The notes under the pieces were generated by a model. The model saw only the letters and a program-made list of their open reading frames with translations, was not told the origin of the DNA and ran no database searches. Positions 43,398 to 52,795 of a DNA stretch of 64,000 nucleotides are shown in pieces. The position numbers were made by a program, and so were the translations under genes. Numbering within the stretch: the first letter of the stretch is position 1; every line of letters starts with the position of its first letter. This DNA comes from DATARH01 sp963705325. GTDB taxonomy: Bacteria; Pseudomonadota; Alphaproteobacteria; ATCC43930; CGMCC-115725. Where the stretch lies: contig OY970069.1 of assembly GCA_963705325.1 (NCBI GenBank), positions 3,100,001-3,164,000 on the forward strand. Direction: 5' to 3'.

Positions 43398-44591
43398 TCA
43401 GGTAATCCTTGAGTTGGAGGTGTGCCGAGTGGCAGCTCGCTGGCCTCGCCGGGGGGAGGGCACCGGGGACGCTTCCCTAGGGCGCTCAGATATAATGTTG
43501 ACGGTCTCGACTGCGAGTGGGCCGCGCGGCTTCGCCATCATCTGACGGATGGCCGATACGACATCAGCTACTGAGATGTCACTCATACATTTGTGATTAA
43601 AATCGCAATTATTCGACCGCCAGCAAGGCGAGCAAGAGACATTCGAGTAGAGGTTGAAATTGCATATGTAGCCGATCTGCCACGGGGCAACGCGACCTCC
43701 GAAAACGATGACGCTCGGGCACTCAACGGCTCTCGCCAGATGCATCAGGAACCCCTCGAGCCCTACGTATAAGCGTGCATGATGCAAAATCGACGCCGCC
43801 TCACGTATTGTCGTCGCGCCCCGCAAGTCCGTAACATTATTTAGCGGCGGGTCTTCGGTGGAGCCTAGCTGAATGAATTCAGCCTCCTCGTGCAATACAT
43901 CCACGACCCGCTGGAATCGCTCCGGGTACCATTCTTTGTTTTGCGCTGGGTAGCGCGCACTCCGGGCACTGCTTTGGATGACAATGCGATCAGCAGCCCA
44001 TCCCGCAGACGATTTCTCCTTATCTGTCAGTGTAAGATACGGCCTTAGCGTTACGGTTCCGGTGACGCCCGCGCGCGCACACATTTCCGCGATGATATGG
44101 CGCGACGGCACCTTGCGCCCATCTGCACCATCAGGCGGAGCATACTCGAGTCTCGTGAACTGACCGCCTGAAATACGCGCAAAACGTTGACAAATCGCGA
44201 CCGTGGAACCGTCCGGATAATACCGGCGCCACAGCGGACGGACATTGGCTGGGTCGTCGTTACCGAAGAATAGCTCGGCGTGGTTTGACACCATCAGGAG
44301 ACCATCCCGGTGACGCTTGCGCAATTCCCGCAGAACCGCCGTACAGAGCAAATCATCCCCGGGAGCAAAGCCGAAGTACAGCAAGACCTTCGGTACCGAA
44401 GTACGAGCCACGATAAGATTGAGTCCGAAGGCGAAGACCCCGACCCAATCCCGGAAGTTTTCCCAGAGGTTGCGTGCCATGAGGCGGGCCGGTATCGGCA
44501 AAATATGTCGGCCGAAAAATATAATGCCTGTCGTTCGGAATGCGTATGGTGCTCCGCTTTGACGCTGGATGTTCTTTTCACCGAATGCCAT
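43398..44591 (-). CDS. Glycosyltransferase family 9 (heptosyltransferase-like)
   Basis: 397 aa GT-B protein. N-terminal LLYFGFAPGDDLLCTAVLRE is the GT9 glycine-rich start; the C-terminal half has IVIQSSARSARYPAQNKEWY, DLRGATTIREAASILHHARL and a donor-site segment YVGLEGFLMHLARAVECPSV. Likely transfers heptose, which fits the heptose genes at 16.8-18.7 kb. A C-terminal Cys cluster (CSPCWRSNNCDFNHKC) is unusual. It follows the FkbM gene in an operon with the ABC exporter. Confidence 0.85.
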   Translation of the reverse strand: MAFGEKNIQRQSGAPYAFRTTGIIFFGRHILPIPARLMARNLWENFRDWVGVFAFGLNLIVARTSVPKVLLYFGFAPGDDLLCTAVLRELRKRHRDGLLMVSNHAELFFGNDDPANVRPLWRRYYPDGSTVAICQRFARISGGQFTRLEYAPPDGADGRKVPSRHIIAEMCARAGVTGTVTLRPYLTLTDKEKSSAGWAADRIVIQSSARSARYPAQNKEWYPERFQRVVDVLHEEAEFIQLGSTEDPPLNNVTDLRGATTIREAASILHHARLYVGLEGFLMHLARAVECPSVIVFGGRVAPWQIGYICNFNLYSNVSCSPCWRSNNCDFNHKCMSDISVADVVSAIRQMMAKPRGPLAVETVNIISERPREASPVPSPRRGQRAATRHTSNSRIT

Positions 44592-44668
44592 GTGCGTGCT
44601 TGCCTCGCCAAATTATTGCAGCTGCGATCAAGCAAGCCAACTGCGCGCGTGTCTCCAGGGCTGTTCTT

Positions 44669-45637
44669 TCAGCCAACTGTCAATATCCCCGCCATCGCTG
44701 ATACGCCCGCTCCAGTCGGGTCTAACTCATGGAAAGCCAAAAGATTATTTCCGAATCGATGATACCGATACCCGTGTCTGCCCAGGAAATCCGCTATTTC
44801 CTGTGGCTTCGACTTTAGTATCTCGAGAATCATCGCGGGTTTATGATTCATTATCGTGTGTTCCGCTCCCAAGAGCACCTGCAGTTCCATTCCTTCGACA
44901 TCAATCTTCAAGAAATCGAGACGTTCCAAACGCAGATCATCGATCGCAATCACATCGACGGTCGTACATGCGTCCTCTGTGTAGTCGATTTTCTGCCCGA
45001 TGAACTCCGGTGACTCCCGCTTTTGAAGTTCTAGGCTTCCAAAGCTTGCCGGTTTGTTATAATCGGGTACAGGAATTTGCATTTTGCCGGATGCTGCGCC
45101 AGCAGCCGCCCAGATTGCCCTAGCGTTCATACAATTGTTGATCGCTATATTGCCGCATAGCGAATAGAAGATGCGCTCCTGCGCTTCGATTGCAGCGACG
45201 CTCCCCCAATCCGACATCTGCCGCGCCCACTCGACTGTATGCACTCCGATGTTTGCGCCACAATCGATTGCGACCACTCCCGGCCCGTAATGTTCTAGCC
45301 TGCGGCACAACAACGTCAATGCAAGTCTGATCTCATCGTAATCGAAGCAAGAATGCTCCAGTATTTGGAATCCGACCCCAAATTCTCGCTCACCTTCTCC
45401 GGTATGGTCGTTGCGGTTTACGATCAGGGTTCCGTGATTTGAAGCCACCAGGACAAATGGCGCAGGGCGAGTTGCTGGACCGCTAAGTGCCCGAGTCACC
45501 GACAACTTGTTTGGCGCGCCGACCACGGAGGCGTCATCCGTTGGCCGGGCGTTGGTATATCTCCCGATCTCCAGACCTAACGCCCGAAACGCGCCCTTTA
45601 CTAGTCGCCTTCCCGCCGCCGCAAGCGATCCGCTCAT
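44669..45637 (-). CDS. FkbM-family methyltransferase
   Basis: 322 aa SAM-dependent methyltransferase. SAM motif VVAIDCGANIGVHTVEWARQ, then VAAIEAQERIFYSLCGNIAI and the FkbM signature RLDFLKIDVEGMELQVLLGA. Likely O-methylates a sugar, often to cap a chain. Its ATG overlaps the wzt stop by 4 bp, so it is coupled to the exporter genes. Confidence 0.88.
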   Translation of the reverse strand: MSGSLAAAGRRLVKGAFRALGLEIGRYTNARPTDDASVVGAPNKLSVTRALSGPATRPAPFVLVASNHGTLIVNRNDHTGEGEREFGVGFQILEHSCFDYDEIRLALTLLCRRLEHYGPGVVAIDCGANIGVHTVEWARQMSDWGSVAAIEAQERIFYSLCGNIAINNCMNARAIWAAAGAASGKMQIPVPDYNKPASFGSLELQKRESPEFIGQKIDYTEDACTTVDVIAIDDLRLERLDFLKIDVEGMELQVLLGAEHTIMNHKPAMILEILKSKPQEIADFLGRHGYRYHRFGNNLLAFHELDPTGAGVSAMAGILTVG

Positions 45638-46976
45638 TCAACGGGTCCCTCGATCTTAAATTGAGCCACCGCGGACACGACGTTCTGAAGCTTCGAGAAC
45701 CGAACTCTGGGTACCAGCGATCCGCCAAAGCCTCGTCCGTTTATCTCGGCTGATTTCGCACTCACTGTAATTTCGAATGATACTGCTTCGGGCAGGTAAT
45801 CTTCGAAGTTTCCGCCGTCAGTCGATCGGATGCCGATCCCGAGGAAGTACTGCCCCGGGAGCAGCATCAAATCCTCATACTCAATGCGATAGACGTTGAG
45901 ACCGGGTCGCGCAACGAGATTGCCCCCGGAACACGCACTAGTCCATGAGGCGATCTCATACCCCTTCGTGGTAAAGAGCCCAATTCCGAGTTCGGCATCA
46001 GTGACCGCCACGCCACTATCGACCCAAAGATCGAAGGCCAGGTGCTGCCCGAATGGGAATGACCAGTCGTGCTGAGGCGCAATGACACTTGCCAGCGATA
46101 GCCGGAGGCGGTTCGGGGCGCCGAAAGGCCGTGGCCGCTCCGTCAGGCTGATCTCGGCTGCATCGGAAAAATTCTTTCTCAGATAAGCGGAGACCATCTC
46201 GGCCGCCGGCCCGATATCGGTAAGCTTGCCTGAGTTGAGAAGCATGCCGCGACCACACAGCTTCAGGATCGCTTCCATATTGTGGCTGACGAACAGCACG
46301 GTCCGACCTTCACGGCGGGAAACCTCGTCCATCTTGCCGAGGCATTTCTTCTGGAACTCGGCGTCGCCGACCGCGAGGACCTCGTCGACGATCAGGATCT
46401 CGCGGTTCGAGATGAGCAGCGACGGCGAAGGCGAGGCGCACATACATGCCCGAGGAATAGCGCTTCACCGGCGTATCGAGAAACCGCTCGACCTCGGCGA
46501 AAGCGACGATCTCGTCGAACTTCTTGCGGATCTCGGCGCGGCTCATGCCGAGGATCGCGCCATTGAGATAGATGTTCTCGCGGCCGGTCAGTTCGGGGTG
46601 AAAGCCGGTGCCGACCTCGAGCAGGCTCGCGACCCGGCCGCGCAAGGTGACCCGGCCGGCGGTCGGCTCGGTGATGCGGCTCAAGATTTTCAACAGCGTG
46701 CTCTTGCCGGCGCCATTGCGGCCGATGATGCCGAGGACCTCGCCCTCCTGCACCTCGAAGCTGACATCCTTGAGTGCCCAGAATTCCTCGACCGCATCGC
46801 CCTGCACGACCTGCCGGCCGCGCACGAGATCGGCCGCCTTGCGCACGGCGTTGCGGATTTCCGGCCGATGACGTCGCGCAGGGCCGTGTAGCTGTAACAG
46901 CTCGCCGCGCTCGGCGCGGTGGCCAACCAGGTAGAGATTTCGACAGATTCTCGACGGAAATGACCGGCGTCGGCAT
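45634..46976 (-). pseudogene. wzt: ABC exporter ATPase Wzt-like, frameshifted
   Basis: The ATPase of a polysaccharide ABC exporter, with a C-terminal glycan-binding (Wzt_C) domain. Pieces lie in different frames: MPTPVISVENLSKS; YLVGHRAERGEL; YTALRDVIGR; then EEFWALKDVSFEVQEGEVLG, Walker A IGRNGAGKSTLLK and signature YSSGMYVRLAFAVAAHLEP in one frame; and ILIVDEVLAVGDAEFQKK (Walker B) onward in another. Frame changes fall near 46933, 46895, 46858 and 46404. The last 265 codons, including Wzt_C, are clean. Either a decayed gene or sequence errors. Confidence 0.85.
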
Positions 46977-46998
46977 GGCAAGCGACGCTGTATCGCTG

Positions 46999-47825
46999 TC
47001 AGATCAGATCGGCAAAGCTTTTTTCGGTCTTGCGGAAGCGGCGGATGCCGAACCACAAGAAAAACGCCGCAGCCGCGAGGCTCGCCGCAAGGCCCGGAAG
47101 ATAAAGTTCGCTCTGCCCGCCCAGGATGCACCAGCGAAACCCGTCGATGACCCCGACCATCGGATTGAGCGAATAGAGCAGCCGCCACTGTTGCGGAACG
47201 ACGCTGCGAACTGAACCCGACCGGCGAGACATAGAGGCCCAATTGCACGACGAAAGGGACGACATAGCGGAAATCGCGGTACTTGACGTTGAGCGCGGTG
47301 ATCCACAGGGCCGGGCCGATGCTGGCGACGAAGGCGAGCAGGACGAAGGCCGGCAGCGCCAGGATCTGCCAGCCCGGCGCGAACTGGTACCACGACCATC
47401 ATCCCGACAAGGATCGAAAAGGTGATCAGGAAATCGGCGAACGCGACGACCACCGTCGCCGTCGGCACGATCAGCCGCGGGAAATACACCTTGCTGATCA
47501 GATTGGCATTGCCGATCAGGCTGCTCGACGCCTCGCTGAGGCCGGTCGAGAAGAACGTCCAGGGCAGCATCCCCGCGAACACCATCAGCGGATAGGGCGC
47601 GCTGCCGTCGGACGGCAGTTTGGCGATGCGGCCGAAGATGACGGTAAAGACCACCATCGTCAGGAACGGCCGGATCAGCGCCCACGCCGCGCCGATCACC
47701 GTCTGCTTGTAGCGCACCGCCAGGTCGCGCCACGCCAGCACGTAGAACAGCTCGCGATAGCGCCACAGGTCGCGCCAGTAGTTGCGCTCCTGCCGGCCGC
47801 GCTCAATAATGATTATATCTGACAC
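46999..47825 (-). pseudogene. wzm: ABC exporter permease Wzm-like, frameshifted
   Basis: ABC-2 permease: RELFYVLAWRDLAVRYKQTV, IGAAWALIRPFLTMVVFTVI, then SKVYFPRLIVPTATVVVAFA. Frame shifts near 47395 (one extra base, before YQFAPGWQILALPAF) and near 47205 (one extra base, before VVPQQWRLLYSLNPMVG). The last part, GVIDGFRWCILGGQ to FRKTEKSFADLI, is in the first frame again. GTG start at 47825. With the present sequence no functional permease would be made. Confidence 0.85.
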
Positions 47826-48267
47826 TAACTATATAGTTGCATGGAGAGAGTTGGCGCAGAGCATCTATGTTAAATGCCATCGAAAGTCAAGATTGGCCCC
47901 GAGGAATTAACCTTGATCCTGGTTAGCGATGCCCCGCTGATCGGATCAGAGTTGCCTTTCGCGATGTCGGCGACGCGACAGCGAAGGTGTGCAATTGGGA
48001 TCATCGGCGACCGGCCCGCTCTTGTGCTGCCGCATGCATCACGGCGCAATGAAGAGCCAGCCCGCGCTGTGTCGCTTGCGTAGCGCTACCCGTTGCATCG
48101 ATACTTCGCCGAATGGTTCGGTTGACATCAAGCGACTTCGATGTTGCAACGACGCCGGAATGCGTAACGATCGCCTCGCGGCCGCTGTGTCGTAGCGATG
48201 CGCTGCCCAAAGGGGCCGGGTGTGGCGGCGGAGCAGTACGGTGCACTGTCCCTGAGAGCCCTGGTTT
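47826..48267. other. Divergent intergenic region
   Basis: Lies between wzm (leftward) and a GMC oxidoreductase (rightward) and should hold promoters for both. No gene or clear motif recognised. Confidence 0.5.
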
Positions 48268-49836
48268 ATGATCGTCGACGCGCGTTCTTTGCCGGCTGGA
48301 ACAGTCATCGACACCGAAGTGTGCATTATCGGTGGGGGCGCGGCGGGCATCACCCTTGCCCGCGAATTCATCGAGGCGTCGTTTCGGGTAGCGCTTCTCG
48401 AAAGCGGTGCGATGGACTATGAGCCGGAAACCCAGGAACTTTACGACGGTCAGAGCATTGGTCAGCCGTTTCCGGATTTGACGACGTCTCGACTACGCTA
48501 TTTCGGCGGAACGACGAATCATTGGGGTGGCTATTGCCTGCCCTTTGATCCGATCGATTTCGAGCCGCGCGACGACTTCCCTTATCACGGCTGGCCTTTT
48601 AGCAAATCGGATCTCGATCTGTGGTACCAGCGTGCTCAGGAAGTTTGTCAACTCGGACCATATGATTATCTGCCATCTAGTTGGGGCATGCCCGCAAGCG
48701 CGATTCCACAACCGTTCTCCGGCCCCGACTTCGAGAGCAAGGTCTTGCAAGAGAACTGGTTAAGGTTTGGTCCAGTTTACGCCCCCGAACTCCAGCGTGC
48801 TCCACGCGTCACCGTCTACCTTCACGCAAACGCATTTAATCTCGATGGCGGCGAGACGGATGCCGAGGTCAAGGAATTATTAGTCAAGACCCTGTCTGGA
48901 AATAGTTTCTTGGTCCGCGCTCGCATCTATGTCCTGGCGGCGGGCGGCATCGAGAACGCACGCATACTGCTGGCTTCCGGTAAAGAAGGCAGCAACGGCA
49001 TCGGCAATTCGAACGATCTCGTCGGGCGTTTCTTTATGGTGCATCTGGTTTATTCCGGCGGAATTATCGTACCCTCGGACCCCTATATGAATTTCGATTT
49101 CCAGACCCGAGATAAGTACGCGCGGAGCGATGGCAGGCGTTTAATTATCCCTATTATAGGCTTGTGTGCGAAAAGCATGCGTCGGCGGCATCTTCCGAAC
49201 ATAATGATGATATGTAGTTATCGGTTTTCTCCAGTCGCCGATGCGATCAATTCACTCGAACGCCTGACCCGCGGCGAGGGGCCGGGCGGAAGTTTGCTCA
49301 CGGACCTGTCGAAGGTCATTGGCAATCTCGATCGAGTGGCAGGTTTCACGGTGCACAAGGGGCTTTTTGGAGGGGGGATCCCGATAGAGGCTATAGAGTT
49401 GGATTGCACCTCCGAGCAGCAGCCGAACCCGCAGAGCAGAGTGTTTCTGGGATCGGACCGCGATCGGTTAGGCATGCGCGAGGTCGTAGTGGATTGGCGG
49501 CTTACGGCTGAAGACAAGAGCAAAGCCGCGGCGACTCTTCAATTGCTGGGGACCGAGATTGGCCGCGCGGGATTTGGGCGATTTCGCTCGTCATTGAGCG
49601 ATGACGACGGCTGGCCTGACGATTTCTACGGTAACCAGCACCATATGGGGACCACGCGTATGCACCGTGATCCGAAACTGGGCGTCGTTGACGAGAATTG
49701 CCGGGTGCATACGTTGGCAAACCTGTACCTCGCCGGTAGTTCAGTGTTCCCGACTGGCGGCGCAAATAATCCGACCCTGACCATCGTTGCTCTGGCGCTG
49801 CGACTCGCCGATCATCTCAAAAAGCAGCTAGCGTGA
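48268..49836 (+). CDS. GMC-family FAD oxidoreductase
   Basis: 522 aa. FAD motif CIIGGGAAGITLAREFIEAS, GMC core LRYFGGTTNHWGGYCLPFDP, IYVLAAGGIENARILLASG, catalytic C-terminus HHMGTTRMHRDPKLGV (His) and GGANNPTLTIVALALRLADH (Asn). Likely oxidises a sugar or alcohol. It belongs to a different branch from the protein at 27953. It is followed by a small exported protein gene, an arrangement seen for membrane-linked GMC dehydrogenases. Confidence 0.88.
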   Translation: MIVDARSLPAGTVIDTEVCIIGGGAAGITLAREFIEASFRVALLESGAMDYEPETQELYDGQSIGQPFPDLTTSRLRYFGGTTNHWGGYCLPFDPIDFEPRDDFPYHGWPFSKSDLDLWYQRAQEVCQLGPYDYLPSSWGMPASAIPQPFSGPDFESKVLQENWLRFGPVYAPELQRAPRVTVYLHANAFNLDGGETDAEVKELLVKTLSGNSFLVRARIYVLAAGGIENARILLASGKEGSNGIGNSNDLVGRFFMVHLVYSGGIIVPSDPYMNFDFQTRDKYARSDGRRLIIPIIGLCAKSMRRRHLPNIMMICSYRFSPVADAINSLERLTRGEGPGGSLLTDLSKVIGNLDRVAGFTVHKGLFGGGIPIEAIELDCTSEQQPNPQSRVFLGSDRDRLGMREVVVDWRLTAEDKSKAAATLQLLGTEIGRAGFGRFRSSLSDDDGWPDDFYGNQHHMGTTRMHRDPKLGVVDENCRVHTLANLYLAGSSVFPTGGANNPTLTIVALALRLADHLKKQLA

Positions 49837-49846
49837 CCGCTCAGTC

Positions 49847-50254
49847 ATGCTTTGCCGACGCAAGCTGATCGCCTCCGCCATGGGGGCCAGCGCAACTTGG
49901 TTTGGCCCTTGCTCGCCGTTTCTAGGCACTGAGACCGCTCATGCGGCAGCGCTGTCCGCGTATGGCTCACTCGCCACGTATTGCGTGAAACTACGGTGCG
50001 CCCCGACGATCCGTGGAGAGTGCCTGCGAGCTGTCCAGGCGATGGGGGTCTCGCCAGTGCACCTCGCATCGCAAATCCTCGGGAGCCTGCGGCAAGGGGG
50101 AAGTGTTTCCAGTTCGCCACTCGCGTTCTCACATTTGGTCAGGGAGGCGAGCCGGTCCGATTTCGAAGGTGGTAGGGTTCTCAACGTCGATGGCTGGACG
50201 CTTTCCGTAACCGAAACGCGCGTTTACGCGCTCGCCGCCCTGCTTGCCAAATGA
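49847..50254 (+). CDS. Small exported protein, possible GMC dehydrogenase partner
   Basis: 135 aa. N-terminus MLCRRKLIASAMGASATWFG with RRKL resembles a twin-arginine-like or Sec signal, then a cleavage site near AHA. The mature part ends DFEGGRVLNVDGWTLSVTET and RVYALAALLAK; it contains three Cys. Starts 10 bp after the oxidoreductase stop. Some GMC dehydrogenases need a small exported subunit; assigning that role here is inference from position and size. Confidence 0.6.
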   Translation: MLCRRKLIASAMGASATWFGPCSPFLGTETAHAAALSAYGSLATYCVKLRCAPTIRGECLRAVQAMGVSPVHLASQILGSLRQGGSVSSSPLAFSHLVREASRSDFEGGRVLNVDGWTLSVTETRVYALAALLAK

Positions 50255-50359
50255 ATCACGGTCGACGATTGTTTAACTAGAAGAGCGATGATGGAAATAA
50301 ATATTGTGAAAAAAATACAGTTAAACTTTGCGGTTTTATTCAGAGACTGAGAAAACTGA

Positions 50360-50674
50360 ATGGATTCCGATATGGAAAAGACGTTCCGAACCGTCGCATT
50401 CTGGGCTGTAACGGCCATATCGGCCACTTTTCTGTTGGCCTTTATCATTGCCGCTCTCTGGGCCTATGTTTATGTCCGCGCGCACCCACCAGCGCCCGGT
50501 CAGGAGCACTTGGGGTCATTAACGATGACCTACGGCGTTTTGTTGATTATTGCTGGAGCGCTGTTTTTTGGTGTTTTCCTCGGGTGGGGGCGAGAACGTC
50601 GTGAGGTACGCGAATTGCGGCGGGAGATAACCGATCTTCAGCTTAAGATAAAAGAGTTTGTCCACGGGGGATGA
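50360..50674 (+). CDS. Small two-helix membrane protein
   Basis: 104 aa. Two membrane segments (about residues 11-37 and 55-76) and a charged coiled-coil tail (GRERREVRELRREITDLQLK). The upstream region is AT-rich. No known family; coding composition is convincing. Confidence 0.6.
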   Translation: MDSDMEKTFRTVAFWAVTAISATFLLAFIIAALWAYVYVRAHPPAPGQEHLGSLTMTYGVLLIIAGALFFGVFLGWGRERREVRELRREITDLQLKIKEFVHGG

Positions 50675-51101
50675 TGCTTAAGGCCGCCAAGGCGAGTCAC
50701 GGGGGGAACGGCGTGTCCGATTGGTTTACGCGCCTAGCGATACCGACGCCTCTAGTTATTGCGGGCAACGATGCAAGGCGCTTGCGTGATCGCCGTCAAG
50801 TTTCGCGCGCGCACCCATCCGCCGCTCGATGATGAACTCGACTTCGTGCGCAAGAAATTCCGAAATTCCTGCGCTACGCATGCTTGAGCCGTCAGGCGGA
50901 GGATGCATTTTGGCAACAGGTCAAGCGGCGAAGGAGAACGCCCGAATCCCCGCGCGATACCGCCTGAACGCTAAGATGGTGGCTGAAGTGCACCCTGTTT
51001 CGACCGGACACCGGCAATAGCCGGAGGGCCTAGGCACAGACCTAGTGCATTGACGCAGACGATCGATTCACAAGGCGAGCTGGGTGTGCGATTCTGGGGA
51101 A
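50675..51101. other. Intergenic region
   Basis: No gene seen. The right part leads into an IS630 remnant. Confidence 0.5.
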
Positions 51102-51755
51102 ATGGCCCAGGAAGTCTGCGTTACCGTCAGCGCGGAGGATCGCGCCCGTTTGGTGGCGATCATTGACGATCGGAACCGGCCGCTGAAGCACATCCAGCGC
51201 GCCCAAATCATCCTGTTCTCGTCGGATCGCTTGGCCGGTGCTGCAGGTGGCGCACCGCGCTGGCGTGAGCCGCCCGGCGGTGTGGCGCTGGCAGAAACGC
51301 TATGCCGAAGCCGGGGTGGAAGGGCTGCTGCGCGACAAAACCCGGCCACCCGGCAGGAAGCCGGTGCCGACCGCGACAATCGCCCGGGTGCTGGCGCTGA
51401 CCCAGAGTGAGCTGCCCGGCGAGGCGACCCATTGGACCGGCCGAGCCATGGCCAAGACCGTCGGCCTGTCGCTGCGCACCGTCCAACGCATCTGGGAAGC
51501 GCACCGCCTGCAGCCGCATCGCATCCGAACCTTCAAACGGTCCAATGATCCGGCCTTCGCCGAGAAGGTCGAAGACCTCGTCGGCCTCTACATGCACCCG
51601 CCGGCGCATGCCGTGGTGCTGTCGATCGACGAAAAATCCCAGATTCAGGCGCTCGACCGCACCCAACCCGGTCTGCCGATCAAACCCGGCCGGTGCGGGA
51701 CCATGACCCATGATTACAAGCGGCACGGCACGACCACTCTGTTTGCCGCCCTTAG
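51102..51755 (+). pseudogene. IS630-family transposase remnant
   Basis: MAQEVCVTVSAEDRARLVAI and ILFSSDRLA in one frame. After one extra base near 51236 it continues as VLQVAHRAGVSRPAVWRWQK, LLRDKTRPPGRKPVPTATIA, VVLSIDEKSQIQALDRTQPG (first Asp region) and RHGTTTLFAAL, then stops matching. The C-terminal third is missing. Confidence 0.85.
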
Positions 51756-51908
51756 GTCGCAGGGGCGGCCAGCTACTAACACGAGCTCTCGGCTCATCGT
51801 ATACATCGGCCTGCCCACTTCACGCGCTCCCGGTGCCCCTCGTCCCGGATGGTCGCACCATACGCCGGGAACTAACCGATCCCAGCCGAGCGAGCCGGCA
51901 CCGCGATC

Positions 51909-52130
51909 TTCATACCGGTTACGAATGCCATCGAGGCGCTCAATTCCAAGCTCCGAAGGGCGGTCAGGGCCAGAGGCCATTTCCCCAGCGACGAGGCCGC
52001 GACCAAGCTTCTCTTCTTGGTCTTGAACCGCTCCGAGAAGGAGTGGATCATGCCGCCGCGCGAATGGTGTATGGCCAAGGCTCAGTTCGCTGTTCTCTTC
52101 GGTGAACGGTTCACCAGAGCGATGGCCTGA
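51909..52130 (+). pseudogene. IS256-family transposase, C-terminal fragment
   Basis: FIPVTNAIEALNSKLRRAVR, then GHFPSDEAATKLLFLVLNR, EWIMPPREW and QFAVLFGERF, the well-conserved end of IS256 (Mutator-type) transposases. Nothing of the N-terminal two thirds is present. Confidence 0.88.
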
Positions 52131-52168
52131 TCGATGTTCAACCGCTCAGCCGCGCACGAAATTCCTGA

Positions 52169-52291
52169 CAGTCCCTCCGCCTGGTGCAAACCAGCGGGCG
52201 AACGCAGCGCGAGATCGCGGGTGATTTGGGGATTGGCCTATCGACACTGGTCCGCTGGATCGGGCGGAGCCGGGATCGGCAAGGTCTTCGC
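52169..52291 (+). pseudogene. IS3-family OrfA fragment
   Basis: RLVQTSGRTQREIAGDLGIG followed by LSTLVRWIGRSRDR: the helix-turn-helix of IS3 OrfA. No intact start or stop. Confidence 0.7.
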
Positions 52292-52469
52292 CTAGCCGAT
52301 CGAGCTCGCGCAGGTGCCGCTGGATCGCGGCGCATTCGTCATCGGGCATGACCTGTCGTGCAAGCCAAGTCCGGCCGAGCCGCCCGAACAGGTCTCCCAG
52401 CCCGACGCCGGGGTGCAAGCCACCGGCTCGATCAGATGGTGCGAGCACATCTGCAGGAAGCGACGATTG

Positions 52470-52626
52470 GCTGAGACGTTCTTCAAGACGCTGAAATCCG
52501 AGCTCGTCTGGCGCACCATCTTCTATACCCGCCAAGAAGCCGACCAGGCCATTGGCCGCTACATCGACGGGTTCTACAATCCCGTCCGGCGCCATTCTGC
52601 CCTCGACTTCACAAGCCCGGCTCAGG
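52470..52626 (+). pseudogene. IS3-family OrfB, C-terminal fragment
   Basis: AETFFKTLKSELVWRTIFYT, then EADQAIGRYIDGFYNPVRRH and SALDFTSPAQ, including the catalytic Glu helix. The same segment recurs as a scrap near 62820. Confidence 0.85.
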
Positions 52627-52795
52627 TTCGAAAAAACGGCCGCCGAATGAGCCAATGCCTCTCCACCAAAACGGGGGAAGTCCAAGGAGGCTCATCGCAT
52701 TCGGAGACTGAACAGCCAGTGACCCTCTTGCACCACCTTCAGTGACCAAGTCACTAACGAAAACTTGAACCGTCTTATCGAACAAGTTTGCCGGC

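Noticed and set aside
46300..47500. Programmed frameshifting in wzm/wzt
   Set aside because: Shifts are many, lack slippery heptamers in the right place and do not recur at conserved sites; decay or sequence error is simpler.
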